Assembly: GCA_963556255.1 (NCBI GenBank)
Contig: OY744606.1
Coordinates: 76,183,268-76,247,267, forward strand
DNA: 64,000 bases
From: Allolobophora icterica
Taxonomy: Eukaryota; Annelida; Clitellata; Crassiclitellata; Lumbricidae
Direction: 5' to 3'
How positions within the stretch are numbered: position 1 is the stretch's first letter; every line of letters begins with the position of its first letter. Positions 11,545 to 24,479 of the stretch are shown piece by piece. Under the pieces are notes generated by a model. It did not search any database and was not told the origin of the DNA. It saw only the letters and a program-made list of their open reading frames with translations. Made by a program: the position numbers and the translations under genes.

Positions 11545-12430
11545 TAGTTAGTAAGTAAGTAAGTAATCTTTATTTAACTCTATGCTAACGCTCGCACAAC
11601 AATAATAATGCGTTGAGTGTAAAGTAGCTAAGTGTCAGTAAAAAAACCGATGCAATATTATACACAATTAAGAAGTGTCTAACTTCAGGTACAGTTCTGT
11701 GGTTCTGAAACTAACAGCATAATACTTTATAAAGGCCTACGGTTGAAAAGAAAAGCCGACAGCAGCGTATTCATATTACATTTCAGCTCTCTGTGCTTTG
11801 TCTGTGTGTGTGTGTGTCTGTCTGTCTGTCTGTCTGTATGTCTGTCTGTCTGTCTGCCTGCCTGCATGAAAACTGAAGCAGGCAGACTTGCAGAAGAGGC
11901 ACATTGCGTCGTGGATCTAGAACAGAGATAGATATTTTTCGGTGTCGTGTTCCTGTCAGGTCTACTACTTCTGTTGTCGTAAAACCTAAATCACATGCAG
12001 AAGATCCAGTTCCTCAGAACAATCTCTTTATGCAGACGTAGGCCTACATGTGAGCGTGCGCAGACAAATGAATATGCCTCCTATCCATTAGTGTCCAAGT
12101 TGGCGTTCGCACATATTGAGGACGATGTTCTAAGTTTCGCTTAGTTGGGTAACGTAATTTACTTACTGTGAGAAGAAATATAATATAACGTGATGATGGC
12201 CTGAACAGACTTTCCTATGACACCATATTGTTTTCCAAAGAAACAACTCTGCTGCGCGTCAGACCCAACTGCAACATAGGCTACCACTTACCACTGAGAA
12301 ACTGACTCCCAGCCTTTGAGGAAAATGGAAGGCTGGAGAAAACTTCATTAAGGACGTCTTTAAGAATGACCTACTTTGGTCCCCTCCACCAGCTGACTCT
12401 GACAAACAACCAAGGCCGATATATTATTCG
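11545..12430. other. Unique sequence with a TCTG tract
   Basis: aagt tetranucleotides at 11550-11570 followed by tttatttaactc resemble a non-LTR tail (compare 34810, 47862). A tctg/tgtg array lies at 11805-11865. No gene is supported. 12345-12395 shares tgacctactttgg.cccct with 35950-35980. Confidence 0.45.
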
Positions 12431-13400
12431 TAATTTGATCTTCTCTTCCATTATCTCATCCATCATCAACCTCGCTCTCTCACGTTGAAGGCTCCGTCAT
12501 CACTGCCGGGTTTACGTACGTCCTTGTTTACCATCTTCTTATAAAGCGATATTTGCTTTCACGGGATCTATCATACTATAGCCCCATCAATCTACTCTCA
12601 ATTTCATCTCGAAAAATCCTGGAAAAGGTAGTTGCGAATCGCAGTTGTAAACACCTTCATCACTCAGACTTTATCTTACTTTCCAATTAATCTGCGCGAT
12701 AACATTTCACTGAAACTGCACTGCCTACCGTTCTCAGTCAGCTACTCAGCTTCATGGATAAATGAAAGGTAACTGATCTCAGTTTTTACTTGGACTTTCT
12801 GCCGCTGTTGAAGGTGCTCGATAGTGTAGTGGTTAGCGTTCTGGACTGTCAGTCGAGAGGTCGGGGATTCAAATTCTCGCCAAGGCAGAAATTTGGTTTG
12901 AGATTTCTCCTCCTCGTTCGCCCCTTAGCAAGTTCAGTAATAATGAGTACACTAACCGTACACTATCGGTGAGAAGATGAGACGGCGAGAGAGAGGACTG
13001 ACCATCCGCCCTATATGTCGAGGCTAAGAAAATGAAGTCGCTAACACTTTGTATCAATGGCTGGTTCTGATGGAATAGCTTAAGGGATTGCTCTTCTTCT
13101 TCTTCTTCTTCTTCTTCTCCTTCTTCTTCTTCTTCTTCTTCTTCTTCCGCTTTCTATGTCCTGTCGATTGTGATATACAACTTCACCGCCTCGAACACTG
13201 GATTGACCTATCAGGTTCTGATTAACCTTATCTTCATCCTTGTTCTCAGTCAGTATATATGTCAATAAAGCTTCACTGTCTTCAGCTGTGAGGTTCCCCT
13301 ATATTTCGCTGATGAACCCGCTTTCGTAAAATACTAATACCACTCTATTCCTGTTCATTTCTGACTGAAAGCTCACTAGACTACCATTTCATTGGGACAC
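12430..13400 (+). mobile_element. L2/CR1-like RT domain, split by a SINE
   Basis: Forward reading with stops and frameshifts gives SSIISSIINLALS, SRKILEKVVANR, HHSDFILLSN and TETALPTVLSQLLSFMDK before 12810. After 13147 it continues with VDCDIQLHRLEHWIDLSG and QSVYMSIK. These are consecutive blocks of an L2/CR1 reverse transcriptase (fingers and palm up to the D.VDHDIL region), so the SINE at 12811-13146 entered the RT frame. Confidence 0.75.
12811..13146 (+). mobile_element. tRNA-derived SINE family A, best copy
   Basis: The tRNA-like head has box A tagtgtagtggttagc (12823) and box B ggggattcaaattc (12863). Its body includes ggcagaaatttggt, aagatgagacggcgag and gtcgaggctaagaaaatgaa. The 3' end is ttaagggattgc plus a (CTT)n tail (13088-13146). 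Near-duplicated ccgct.tt flanks (about 12802 and 13148) fit target duplication inside the RT frame. Confidence 0.8.
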
Positions 13401-14200
13401 TGTCAATTTCAGGAGACTTCTCGGTCGTTCATCGCCTTTATTTCATTTCGGTGGATTAAATTGCTCGGTTATTTCCAACATATTTAGTTTACTGTTGTTA
13501 CGTTTACGTGTCGGACATAAACTTCGGTTCTGTTGTGAATTTCCTACGTTTCGACGGCGTTTTCTTCGCAATGTTATCTTGGCCTGCATGCTTGCATGAG
13601 GAGGAATGGGCTTCCTGATTAATTGCGAATCTGGGATCTATAGAACCGCGTATGCCGTCTGCAATCGGGTAATATCACCTCAGCAGAAGAGGGGGTAACA
13701 TAAGACTCTGGCGTCACTGGTGGCACTTCGATCAGCAGGATTTGAGTACTTATTTACGTGCACCCGGCGGCTCAAGTGGTAGCCGAACTTGCGTCATCTT
13801 CAACCAAATGTGGAACTGCTGAGCATTGTTGTTATCGTGTGCCGGGGACGCTACCGCCTGACGTCGCGCCACAGTATCCACGTAAATTGGTCCAGATACT
13901 CTGATCAGATGCCACATGTGAACTGTAGATGGGAATCCTTTGATTGAAAGCGTGTGTGTTGTGTTATGGTTGTTGAGCTGACACGAAATTGATCTAAAGT
14001 GTGGCGAATATTATATTCCTCCGTTTTTTCTGATTGCCGAAGTGTAAACGAAAAACAGGTCATAAGTTTTCTAGAGATGAGCGCTTCAGACGGCTGTCGA
14101 TTGCTTCGATAAAAACAATAAGACGCGACATGTGGCCTCTTTACTGCTACGAGTATGCTCTGCGATTCTCATTCAACCCCGAGGGGGTGCTTTATTTCCC
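13400..14200. other. No recognisable feature
   Basis: Unique sequence of moderate GC content. No frame, splice pattern or repeat could be supported. Confidence 0.4.
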
Positions 14201-14475
14201 GATCCTCCAGTGGTTTGCTTGCTCGACCGTCGATCGAGAGGTCGGGGATTCAAATCCCCGCCACGGCAGAAATTTCCAACCAAATTTCTGCCTCATCTGC
14301 GCCCTCTAGCCAACTCAGTTACATGTATAAGCAGCACACTGACCCTACACTGTCGGTGGGAAGATGAGACGACGAGGGAGAAGACTGGCCACCCACCCTC
14401 ATGTGCCGAGGCTAAGAAAACGAAGTCGGTAACACTTCATCTTCATGGCTGCCTGTCGTGATAGGGACCGTTATT
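14200..14475 (+). mobile_element. tRNA-derived SINE family A, 5'-truncated
   Basis: Box B ggggattcaaatcc (14245) and the shared body (gtcggtgggaagatgaga, gccgaggctaagaaaacg) are clear. Box A is lost. The tail is ttattatt. Confidence 0.7.
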
Positions 14476-14794
14476 ATTCCACTTAGACTTATTTTCCTGG
14501 GTTTCTTTGCATTGTTGCAAGGGTAAACCTACTTTACAGACTGTAATGTTCGTTTGCCTCTCTCCACCTGTCTGTATATCTGTCTATCTCTCTGTCAATT
14601 TGTCTGGTTGTCTTTCTGTCTGTCTGTGTGAATCGTCGCCTACAGTTTCATCTGCTGGACCACATGGTAGTCAGTATGTTTCTCCCCAATCTGTCTGTGT
14701 GCCTGTCCGTCTGTCTAATTGTGTGTATGTATTACTGTCTGTTTGTCTTCATAGCCTCCTATAGGTACATCTACAGAGCATAATTCAGGTATCT

Positions 14795-15072
14795 CTCTCT
14801 TTCTGTCTGTCTGCCTGGTTGTCTCTTTGTTCTGTTTCTCCATCCCTCCCTTCTCCCCCCTCTCTCTCTTTCTCTCTCCTTAACTCTCTCTGTCTCTCCT
14901 TCACTCTCTATCTCTATAATATAAAGATAGAGAGTGAAGGAGAGACAGAGATATATTATCTCTCTGTCCTTCACTCTCTCTCTCTCTCTGTCACTATTTC
15001 TGTCTCTGTCTCTCTGTCTCTCACTCTGTCTCTGTCTCTGTCTCTGTTTCTGTCTGTCTGTCTGTCTGTCTG

Positions 15073-15103
<31 letters not shown>

Positions 15104-15110
15104 GTCTCTC

Positions 15111-15188
<78 letters not shown>

Positions 15189-15190
15189 AC
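14795..15190 (+). repeat. (TC)n/(TCTG)n array
   Basis: Nearly 400 bp of tc and tctg units, purest at 15118-15184. It contains the hairpin at 14888-14950. Confidence 0.95.
14888..14950. repeat. Perfect 26-bp-arm hairpin in TC array
   Basis: 14888-14913 is inverted exactly at 14925-14950 around an 11-bp AT loop, converting a TC-rich strand into a GA-rich strand. Confidence 0.85.
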
Positions 15191-15344
15191 TCTCTCTGTC
15201 TCCCTCTGCGTAGTTTACGTAGTTCTATAAGTCTTGTCGGTGAGCGCTTTGGTTTCTTTACAATGACAACAGCAATAATAATAAATGACCAGAAGGAAAT
15301 GACATCCTAAGTAGATGCTTCGCAATGTGGCGGTGTGTAGGCCT

Positions 15345-15420
15345 GGATGTCATCTAATCGGCTCCAGATGAACCTAACCAAACCGCAATATCTTTAGCTT
15401 GGTGTTTTCCGCAATCGTAG
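15345..15420 (+). mobile_element. L2-like RT fragment
   Basis: Forward reading MSSNRLQMNLTKPQYL matches the L2 motif WMSSNRLRLNPSKSKF of the 57-935 copy. Only about 25 codons remain. Confidence 0.55.
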
Positions 15421-16330
15421 TCTAAAGTCAACCAGGAAGAGCGCCTCTCATCACTGGCTACCCACTGAGAAAAACATCAAATTCAAGACCCCACCCCCCG
15501 TTGGTCTGGACTCGTTGGTCGTCTCCGCCCCAGCATATAATTATGAGAGTTATTTGTATCGGTTGGTGCCCAATCTGGAAATCAATCAGCTGCCTGGAGA
15601 TCTATAGATTCCTTGCTTCCTTACCCCAGCAAGAGAACACCGAGTACTGCCTTGCATATGTCCCTCCCTTTGGAAAACTCTTCCGTTGAACATCCGCACT
15701 TTTTTCTGTTAACTCAGCCAAAATAACATTCTCGTTGTTTTAAATGCGCCTGTTTAAATATCTTAGACAGCAATGTTGACAGCGCTTCTGGGAAGTTCTA
15801 ACAAGTGCTCTCTATAGAGCCAAGATATTACATACATGCACGTCAATTTCTTTTTACAGATCCCCATTCTTGTTGAGCGTGAAATTGAAGCATAGTCGGC
15901 CCAATTTAGGGAGCACAATGGATGAAAAGGCTATAAACGTCTAAGAAGAAAGATTTGAAACTGGTGCACGATCCGACGGCCAGAATAATTGGGTGTTAAA
16001 GATTGATGGCATCTATTGTCCTACTCTGCCCTATGACTTCGCATTTTCTTCCAGAAATTTTTAGCTTCTCTTTCAACATGTCTAGCGTTCAATTTCCTTA
16101 TTTATCTATGACAGAATATTGAAATCCTATCCTAACTGCCGTAAACATCGACCGCGCTTCCGACAACAGAGTTGCATACTGGCGACACCTAGCGCCAATA
16201 ATTGATGAAACTGCTCACAGAGTTCTATATTGTCTGACAATGCACCACAGCCATTGTGGACTTTAGTATAGACATTATTATACGCCGTTGAAGCAGTGAG
16301 ATAAAACGTCCTTTAATCAGAAAATTGTGA
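15421..16330. other. No recognisable feature
   Basis: Unique AT-rich sequence. Nothing beyond short chance ORFs is visible. Confidence 0.4.
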
Positions 16331-16561
16331 ATACGTATTGACAGCAGAGAGCTTCTGTCTGCAAGCTTTTCAGTCGCCTGCATGTGTGTGTCTGCCTGTG
16401 TGTGTGTGTCTGTATGTCTGTCTGTCTATGTGTCTGTTTGTTTTTAACTTTCTAACCTCTCCCTTTAATGCCACACTTCTTCCTTTATGTTTGTATGTAT
16501 TACTGTTTGTATGCATGTATATATTTGTGTATGAATGTATGCGTTCATGCAAACATGTAAA

Positions 16562-16853
16562 CATGTATGTATGTATGTATGTATGTATGTATGTATGTAT
16601 GTATGTATGTATGTATGTATGTATGTATGTATGTATGTATGTATGTATGTATGTATGTATGTATGTATGTATGTATGTATGTATGTATGTATGTATGTAT
16701 GTATGTATGTATGTATGTATGTATGTATGTATGTATGTATGTATGTATGTATGTATGTATGTATGTATGTATGTATGTATGTATGTATGTATGTATGTAT
16801 GTATGTATGTATGTATGTATGTATGTATGTATGTATGTATGTATGTATGTATG

Positions 16854-16884
<31 letters not shown>
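16562..16884 (+). repeat. (TATG)n microsatellite, about 320 bp
   Basis: Roughly 80 uninterrupted tatg units. The long frames in three registers on each strand are repeat translations. Confidence 0.98.
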
Positions 16885-16888
<4 letters not shown>

Positions 16889-16967
16889 CTAGTAGACAGA
16901 GGTTGATTTGGGACAAATGGGGTTAGCCGAAGGACTCAGTTTGGATGTTCTTCTGGGTTGATTTCAG

Positions 16968-17161
16968 GAAGGTCCTGAAGCCTCCGATACGTCGACCGCC
17001 GATGTCGTCCACGCAGTCTTCAACGTCGAAGGTAATACGACATTACCTGAACAAGTTGCGCGTCCCCCTGGCGGCCAAGAGAACCACGAACAACAGCTAT
17101 CCCATGGCCAAGTTGATAAAAGTGGAGCGGGAAGGAGAGGATGCTATCTCGAGTCAATTCT
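16968..17161 (+). CDS. Candidate coding exon, unknown protein
   Basis: A 194-bp GC-rich segment is bounded by a good acceptor (ggttgatttcag) and a consensus donor (gtgagt at 17162). The first forward frame (beginning EGPEASDTSTADVVHAVF) is open throughout for 64 codons, with many C/G third positions unlike the flanks. A second frame is also open, so the phase is uncertain. No homolog is recognised, and no partner exons were found within several kb. Confidence 0.3.
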
Positions 17162-17526
17162 GTGAGTCAACCAGGCCAATGCCACAGCCAGCGCCGTGCC
17201 ACCATTCTCACTTGTAATAGTAATGATAATGGTAATTATTATATAACAAAAGCGTCAATATTATTAATAACAGTAATAGAAATACTACTACTATTACTAC
17301 TACTTCCATTACTACCAATACAGTCTGGGACAGAGTCTCCGGGGTTTGTGGGAGATTTTATATCGTTACACCGGCACTGGAGTTATGGAAGCGAGGCGAT
17401 TATCTAGGCCCGTTGCCTTATAAATTGGCCTGAAAATCATAACATGCATTAATGTGGTCGTTGAAAGATGGCTTTTCCCCTTAATTCTCCAGAGAGGGGA
17501 TGAAGTTTTGATCCCCTCCTGGTATC

Positions 17527-17600
17527 AGTGGAAATGGTAATGGTAATTGAAAATTTATATAGCGCCACTTCAATGCGGTTCAATGTCCTCTTTGTACGCC
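17527..17600 (-). mobile_element. L2-like 3' terminus, inverted
   Basis: ggtaatggtaattg tail units precede atttatatagcgccacttcaa, the inverted L2 terminus. Only the end is preserved. Confidence 0.5.
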
Positions 17601-17884
17601 GTGTCGGACTTCATTTACCTGCACGCACTCGTCGACCCAATTACGTCAACCTCATTACGCATGCGCAGTCGGTTTGTCATCGCCAGTCACCAGTTCGTCG
17701 TCCTGGCAACGAGCGTGTCTTTGTACGAATTCCCATTAAAAGAGATTCATTATAAATATGCAGTCAGCCGCAGAAACTGTCAGCGTGTTGCTGATCTTCC
17801 TGAAGGAGGAGCAACCAGGCACGAAGAACAGAAGGCAATTCATTGAGTTTGCGATGCTTGGGTACGGGTACCCTCGTCTGGAAT

Positions 17885-17895
17885 TGGGACATATA

Positions 17896-17935
<40 letters not shown>
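17885..17935. repeat. (TA)n microsatellite
   Basis: About 45 bp of ta units abutting the repeat unit that starts at 17936. Confidence 0.9.
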
Positions 17936-17936
<1 letters not shown>

Positions 17937-18100
17937 TAGTGTATTTGCCCGTCATGTTATGACGTCATATTATAGGCCTATATGTATCGTTGGTTATCGC
18001 CGTCGTCAAGACCGCCGTCGTCAAGACAACCGGTTTATGTTTCACAATAGAACAGAAGCAGTTTGTGACGTAGCGTCCTCCGACAGACAAATTTGCATAT
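17936..18100 (+). repeat. Interspersed repeat E, copy 1
   Basis: Begins actagtgtatttgcccgtca and contains tatgacgtcat and twice-repeated cgccgtcgtcaagac. An inverted copy lies at 28440-28622. Type is unknown; both copies abut TA-rich sequence. Confidence 0.7.
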
Positions 18101-18194
18101 ATAAGGAAACTATATTAATAGATAATATATATATATAATTATATATAAGTATATATAATTATATATAAGTATATATATATGAGTATATATATAT

Positions 18195-18643
<449 letters not shown>

Positions 18644-19204
18644 TTTCTGAAGGTCATGGTTTCTGAACGTCATAATATAATAATATCAGCATCGGGATAA
18701 ACAGCTCTGCGGCAGGTGTATGCGGAGAAATGGAAAAGAAGGCCGTGGTTCAATTCAGTTCGTATACCGTCTAATAGGAGGTAACGTCTATGGCTATAGT
18801 TCGAAGTGCAGTTGCGTCACTCATGCGCGTCATGTAGCATCATTACTACTACCTGCAGGCTGCATCTGTTTCAGCGTTTGAAGTCGATCCTATTTGATTG
18901 TGGTCTTATGTTTTCAGGTCGGAAGCACCTCAAGGGGTGTTCGAAGATGTATGTGACTTCGTTAAAGTACATTTGGGATTACGCTCATTGCAGAATCGTG
19001 TTTGCCTGTAATGCGCCGAGGCCAGTTAACTGTTGTCAAATACGACCATAGTACAGATTAAATGAAGGGTATATTGAGTAAGACGTGGCACGTCGACCGA
19101 TCGACCAGGGTTCGAATCCTGACCATGAAATGTTCAATTGACATGGACTGTATTGTGAAACTGCGCAAAACCACTGAGACCGTCATCTTAGTTATATATG
19201 CTCT

Positions 19205-19665
19205 GCTGCACGCCTTATTGGCCAAATACCATATTTTGGCCATGTATCAGATTATATGCTGGAGGTCCTGCATTGGCTCCCTGTACGGCAGCGCATTGAG
19301 TACAGGATCGCCTCGTTTGGTTGGCGATGTCAACTGGGTCTCGCACCAAAATACCTGATGGATCTCTTCCGGCCTGTGTCTGCTTCTCGGACTGCTCGAG
19401 TCCTCCGTTCGGTGGGGAGGGGAATGCTATCCGTCCCGTTTGCCCGTACTGCTATCATGCAGACCCGCGCCTTCTCGGTGGTTGGCCCGACCATATGGAA
19501 TGGCCTTCCCCCTGAGCTGCGCCTACATCCTAGGTCTTCCTCTGGTACCTTCTATGATCACCTGAAAACTGCTCTTTTTCGCCGTGCTGGAGTCGGGAGC
19601 GCCTCTGAGTAGTTCCCTTGAAGTGGCGCTATATAAATATACGAATGAATGAATGAATGAATATA
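19205..19665 (+). mobile_element. L2/CR1-like RT 3' end
   Basis: A forward frame reads AARLIGQIPYFGHVSDYMLE, HWLPVRQRIEYR, FSVVGPTIWNGLPPELR and ends RAGVGSASE at 19612. This is the same subfamily and C-terminus as the 57-935 copy. The 3' end agtggcgctatataaatat is followed by GAAT tail units and a (TA)n run. It is truncated at its 5' end. An isolated box B-like gggttcgaatcctg lies at 19108 upstream. Confidence 0.85.
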
Positions 19666-20221
19666 TATATATATATATATATATATGCGTCCTTAAACCC
19701 AATACACCCTTATTCAGTTGGGGTAGGTAGTGTATCATGGCTCTCATATTGAAGGCTGTTCTTGTCCTAAGAATAAGCAAGTGGGCAGCTAGGTAGGTAA
19801 GTAAGTAGAGTAAGTATGTAAATAAGTAAGTAATTATTCTTAGTTTGCATATGCCAAGCGCACATGAATTACGCTATAGAGCGATTGTAGACATAGTTGA
19901 AGGTATATCTTTTAACCTATTCCGACACGTTCAATCATAATTATCTGTGCAGCGCATTTCGACGTAAAACTAGCTTGAATTTTACCAAACGTCGGCGTTT
20001 GAAGTTTCGAAAATATAAATAGCAAAGTAGTGGTTTTAAGTGGTTCACGAGACAATTCATATGTGTCGGAATCATTGAAACTTTAATGGAATAATCAATA
20101 GTCACGTTTTCCAATATGACTCCGAAAAGCTCGTATGAGCAGGGCATCAGTTTATTCACGAGTGCAGCGTCGTTTCAGAGGGGATGTCCAAAGTGGAGCT
20201 CTAAGTCCGATTGCCAAGATA

Positions 20222-20480
<259 letters not shown>

Positions 20481-21004
20481 AGAGAGAGAGACAGGCAGAG
20501 ACAGAGACAGAGCTGCAAAGACAGACAGACAGAAAGAAGAAAGTAGAGCGCCATCGACAGCTATTCCACAAGTCTACAAATTCCGCATTGAAGAATTCCC
20601 GCCCTGACATTCCTGACATCTGTCGGTGTCTTAAACAATTTATATCCGTCAATAAACATTAAGCTATAAAAGCTGGCCATGAAATCCAATGGGAACAGCC
20701 TTTACCATGGACATCCACGATGACACATAGAATCCCTCTCGCCATTACGGGAGTTTCTCCAACTCATAATGGCCAGGATTATGCGCTGGTAGAAATGTAT
20801 ACGGACATAACATGTAGCCTATGCAAATGTATGTTATATTACATGTATTACTATACAGGCTGATGCAGGCGTAGGATTACTTAGGCATATCAGATCTGTG
20901 CAAGACAGCAAGGAGTGCCTTCGTTGAGGCGCTACATGAATGTTCGAGAGCATAAACACATGCACACCAGCATACATGCGTATGTTTGTAAGTACGTATT
21001 GTGT

Positions 21005-21370
21005 GCATGTATGATGTACGTGGGTACGTACGTCATACATACACACGTACGTACTTACAAACATACGCACATGCATATATGCACACATACATAATACATA
21101 CAGACATACATACATACGTACATACATACATACATACATACATACATACATACATACATACATACATACATGCATGCATGCATGCATGCATGCATGCATC
21201 CATACATACATACATACATACATACATACATACATACATACATACATACATACATACATACATACATACATACATACATACATACATACATACATACATG
21301 CATGCATGCATGCATGCATGCATGCATGCATGCATCCATACATACATACATACATACATACATACATACA

Positions 21371-21401
<31 letters not shown>

Positions 21402-21449
21402 CATACATACATACATACATACATACATACATACATACATACATCATAC
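21005..21449. repeat. (CATA)n array with two (CATG)n blocks
   Basis: cata units are interrupted by catg blocks at 21168-21200 and 21297-21335. The block order (CATA-CATG-CATA-CATG-CATA) suggests a higher-order duplication. Confidence 0.95.
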
Positions 21450-21788
21450 CAGTGTGGGAATTGTAGAAAAAAGACTGGGGGTTGAACATATTATCCGTAT
21501 TTTAAAACTGATGTAAACGAAATTTGAAAGCAGCTGATTTCAACGCTAGCAGTTTTGCAAGTCAGACTCGAATCAAAATCAACTCCTTTGTTGACAAATT
21601 CGAAAATGCATACATGATGCACCATGGGAATGTCTTCTCTTTGTCAGAGACTCATAGTCAAATAATGCTAACATTAGCACAACTGTGGGGTTGAAAACGA
21701 CCTCTGGCGTGTGTAATGATGACTTAACTCGGGGTTCTAAAAAAGACTAAGGGGTTGAACCACCAAACCCCCGACAATTCCCACCCTG
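21450..21788. mobile_element. hAT-type MITE, CAGGGTGGGAATT family, copy 2
   Basis: Termini CAGTGTGGGAATTGTAG and (inverted) CAGGGTGGGAATTGTCGG bound 339 bp. The perfect 8-bp duplication catcatac lies at 21442-21449 and 21789-21796. It is inserted at the edge of the CATA array, in opposite orientation to the 2458 copy. Confidence 0.92.
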
Positions 21789-21799
21789 CATCATACACC

Positions 21800-22120
21800 A
21801 ATCAGTCAATTTCGTTTATTCTCAAAAGCAAGTTGACAAAATCGCAACTTGTAACAGAATATAACTAATTATCATAAATAATAGTACATAAGTGGTTATG
21901 GAAATATGACTGCATAGGCAATAAGCCTTATAATATAATTTGAGATAAGGCTAGAATAGAAATTATGGGTACATTGTTCAGAAGATGTTTAATAATATTC
22001 GAGATATGAAATTTCGATCATCTTTAACGGGGAGGAGAAAACCATGCGGTCTTAGGTCATATCGGGAATGGGGGCAGCGTAGGGGGAATAGTCTATGACA
22101 GATATTATGCATTTCATTTG
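21800..22120 (-). other. Possible non-LTR 3' remnant
   Basis: tttcgtttattctcaaaag and degenerate minus-strand reading resemble decayed retrotransposon ends elsewhere in the window. No firm motif is seen. Confidence 0.25.
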
Positions 22121-22167
22121 CTCTTATGGCTTCAAGTAATGTGCCGTCTGCCCCGTCAGCCAGCTCC

Positions 22168-22295
<128 letters not shown>

Positions 22296-22470
22296 TCATA
22301 TACACATGCATCCATACATACATGTATATACAGACCGATAGATATGCATACATACATACGCATGCATGCGATGGGCCTACACCGAACGTGTTTGTTTATG
22401 CCAATTACTGTCTATGGTCGTGTTATTTCCAATCTCGCCGGAGCTTTTGCTTCTCTCGCGATGCAGAAAA

Positions 22471-22480
22471 TCTCGCGAGA
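22471..22480. promoter_or_regulatory. TCTCGCGAGA palindrome
   Basis: An exact copy of the 10-bp motif known from vertebrate promoters, with a second tctcgcga at 22453. The local sequence is more CpG-rich than its flanks. No transcript start or gene is otherwise supported. Confidence 0.2.
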
Positions 22481-22674
22481 TTCGTTTGACGAATTGCGGC
22501 AGAAATTGGCCACGTTTGTCTCTTTCAGTTCCACTTCTGCTTTCATCTCCGTTTCGTCCTAACCTTTCCAATTCCAGTGTTGCTACTCTGACGTTTTCCA
22601 GCACCCGCAGTTGCTGTTTAATTCTCTGCCGTACACTCTATTCTGCTTTCCCTTATTACGTACATACAAAAATA

Positions 22675-23155
22675 TTAGCTTATACATACATGCAGACAGA
22701 AAGAGAGACAGAAAGCGAGATAGAAAGAAAGATAGAAGACAGACATATATGCATACATGCATACATACAAAAGACAGATATGCAGACATATGCAGACATA
22801 CAGACATACAGACAGACATGCATTCATATATAGATACATACATAACTACCTACATACATACATGCATACATGCATGCATACATACATACATAGATACGCC
22901 AAGTACAGGTTGAAATAAATCATACATACACAGTACACACATACATACATGTCGTACACACATACACGCATACATACATGCACAGATGCATACATACAGA
23001 CATACATATATGCACAAATACATGCATGCGTACATACATTCGTGCCAGTACCTATTTCTATACAGACAGACAAGCAGACAGAAAGACAAAAAATATGATA
23101 CATACATACATAATATACAAGCATACAGATCATGCATTGATACGTGTATAATATC
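22675..23155. repeat. Degenerate CATA/CAGA arrays
   Basis: Interrupted catacatg, cagacata and acac units over about 480 bp. Confidence 0.85.
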
Positions 23156-23485
23156 GAGCAGATTCTTTCACTTCGTCTCCCTTCGCTGATATCGTTCCCA
23201 GCCACGGGGCTACTTCTTCATTTCTCCCTTTGAGAACGAACTGTGTATCTTGCGGCGAAGAAGTCGTTTGGCTAATTTCATTAGCCAAGTAATTGAAATC
23301 ACCTGTACAGCACGAACAGATCTACACATCAAGCACAGGTTGAAATAAATCCAAGGCCAAGGGAAGGATCCACTGCCAGCCACGATGTCAGCTCGTCTTA
23401 CAGTCTGGGGCGGAGAAAAACTCTAGTTACGTGATTAGCAGAAGATTGGTTTTCTTCGATGAATTCAGTATAATGTATATAATCG

Positions 23486-23517
<32 letters not shown>

Positions 23518-23855
23518 TGTATGTATGTATGTATGTATGTATGTATGTATGTATGTATGTATGTATGTATGTATGTATGTATGTATGTATGTATGTATGT
23601 ATGTGTGCATGTATGTGTGTGTGTATGTATGTGTGTATGTGTGTGCATGTATTTGTATGTGTATGTGTGTATGCGTGTGTATGTGTGTATGTATGTGTGT
23701 ATGTATGTATGTGTGTATGTATGTGTGTATGTTTGTATGTATGTATGTTTGTATGTGTGTATGTGTGTATGTATGTATGTATGTATGTATGTATGTATGT
23801 ATGTGCGTATGTATGTGTGTATGGGTGTGTGTATGGATGTATGTATGAATATTGT
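23486..23855 (+). repeat. (TATG)n/(TGTG)n array
   Basis: Pure tatg to about 23605, then tatg mixed with tgtg. All six-frame products are repeat artefacts. Confidence 0.95.
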
Positions 23856-24479
23856 ATGCATGTATCAGGACACATAACATAGCACATTTTTTACATAAAA
23901 AACGCTGTTAAATGCGCCATACAACTTGTTGTAATGTACTACAGAACTGTGATATAAATGCTTATGCGAATGTAAGAGGACGATGGACAATGTAGAACTG
24001 TCGGGAATCTCGTAGCTTAGCCAATATTTACTTTTAGATCTATCTGAATTGGTGAGGCGAGATAAAGTATTAATTAGACGATGTCTAGTTTTATCGGTCA
24101 CCTCACATCCATTTGTAACACGGCGGGAGATTCTTTTCAGCGTGATTAGCAAGGTTCCGATGTATACGTACTATATTCAATGTCATTAGCCAGGTATACG
24201 CTATTTTCATTAGCAGAACAAAAAGAAAGAAATATTTTATCACCCGTTGAAATAATCTCCCCGGAAGACTTTATTCTCCGAGAGATACAGTCACATTTGT
24301 GCTAAAGTCAATGATAATTTTAAGCAGGTGCATTTTCTAACTTTATTGTAAAACTACTTAGTATTCTTAAACGATAACGACATAAATTTTATGAGGGGAG
24401 CTGAACAGAAATGGGGAGATATTATTTCAGTCCCGGGAGACTCTGCTTAGGTGGAGACTTTATATAACCACACGGGCTT

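Noticed and set aside
12815..12880. Functional tRNA-Asp-like gene
   Set aside because: The same head with the same body occurs in at least six copies, so it is a SINE head.
16562..16884. CRISPR-like array
   Set aside because: Units are four bases without spacers in a eukaryotic sequence; it is a microsatellite.
16338..16906. 184-residue MYVC-repeat frame and similar frames at 20834-21516 and 23398-23882
   Set aside because: Tetranucleotide repeats stay open in several frames on both strands. No unique protein sequence is present.
17758..17898. 46-codon ORF beginning MQSAAETVSVLLIFLKEE after a TATAAATATG
   Set aside because: No homolog, the TATA-like string touches the ATG, and nothing nearby supports a gene. 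It could be a first exon, but the evidence is too thin.
18917..19005. Possible terminal exon after ttttcag at 18911
   Set aside because: A 30-codon open reading ending in a stop, with no partner exon or recognisable motif.
24243..24462. MITE with gaaataat.ctcccc inverted ends
   Set aside because: The inverted similarity covers only about 15 bases with indels, and no target duplication was found.
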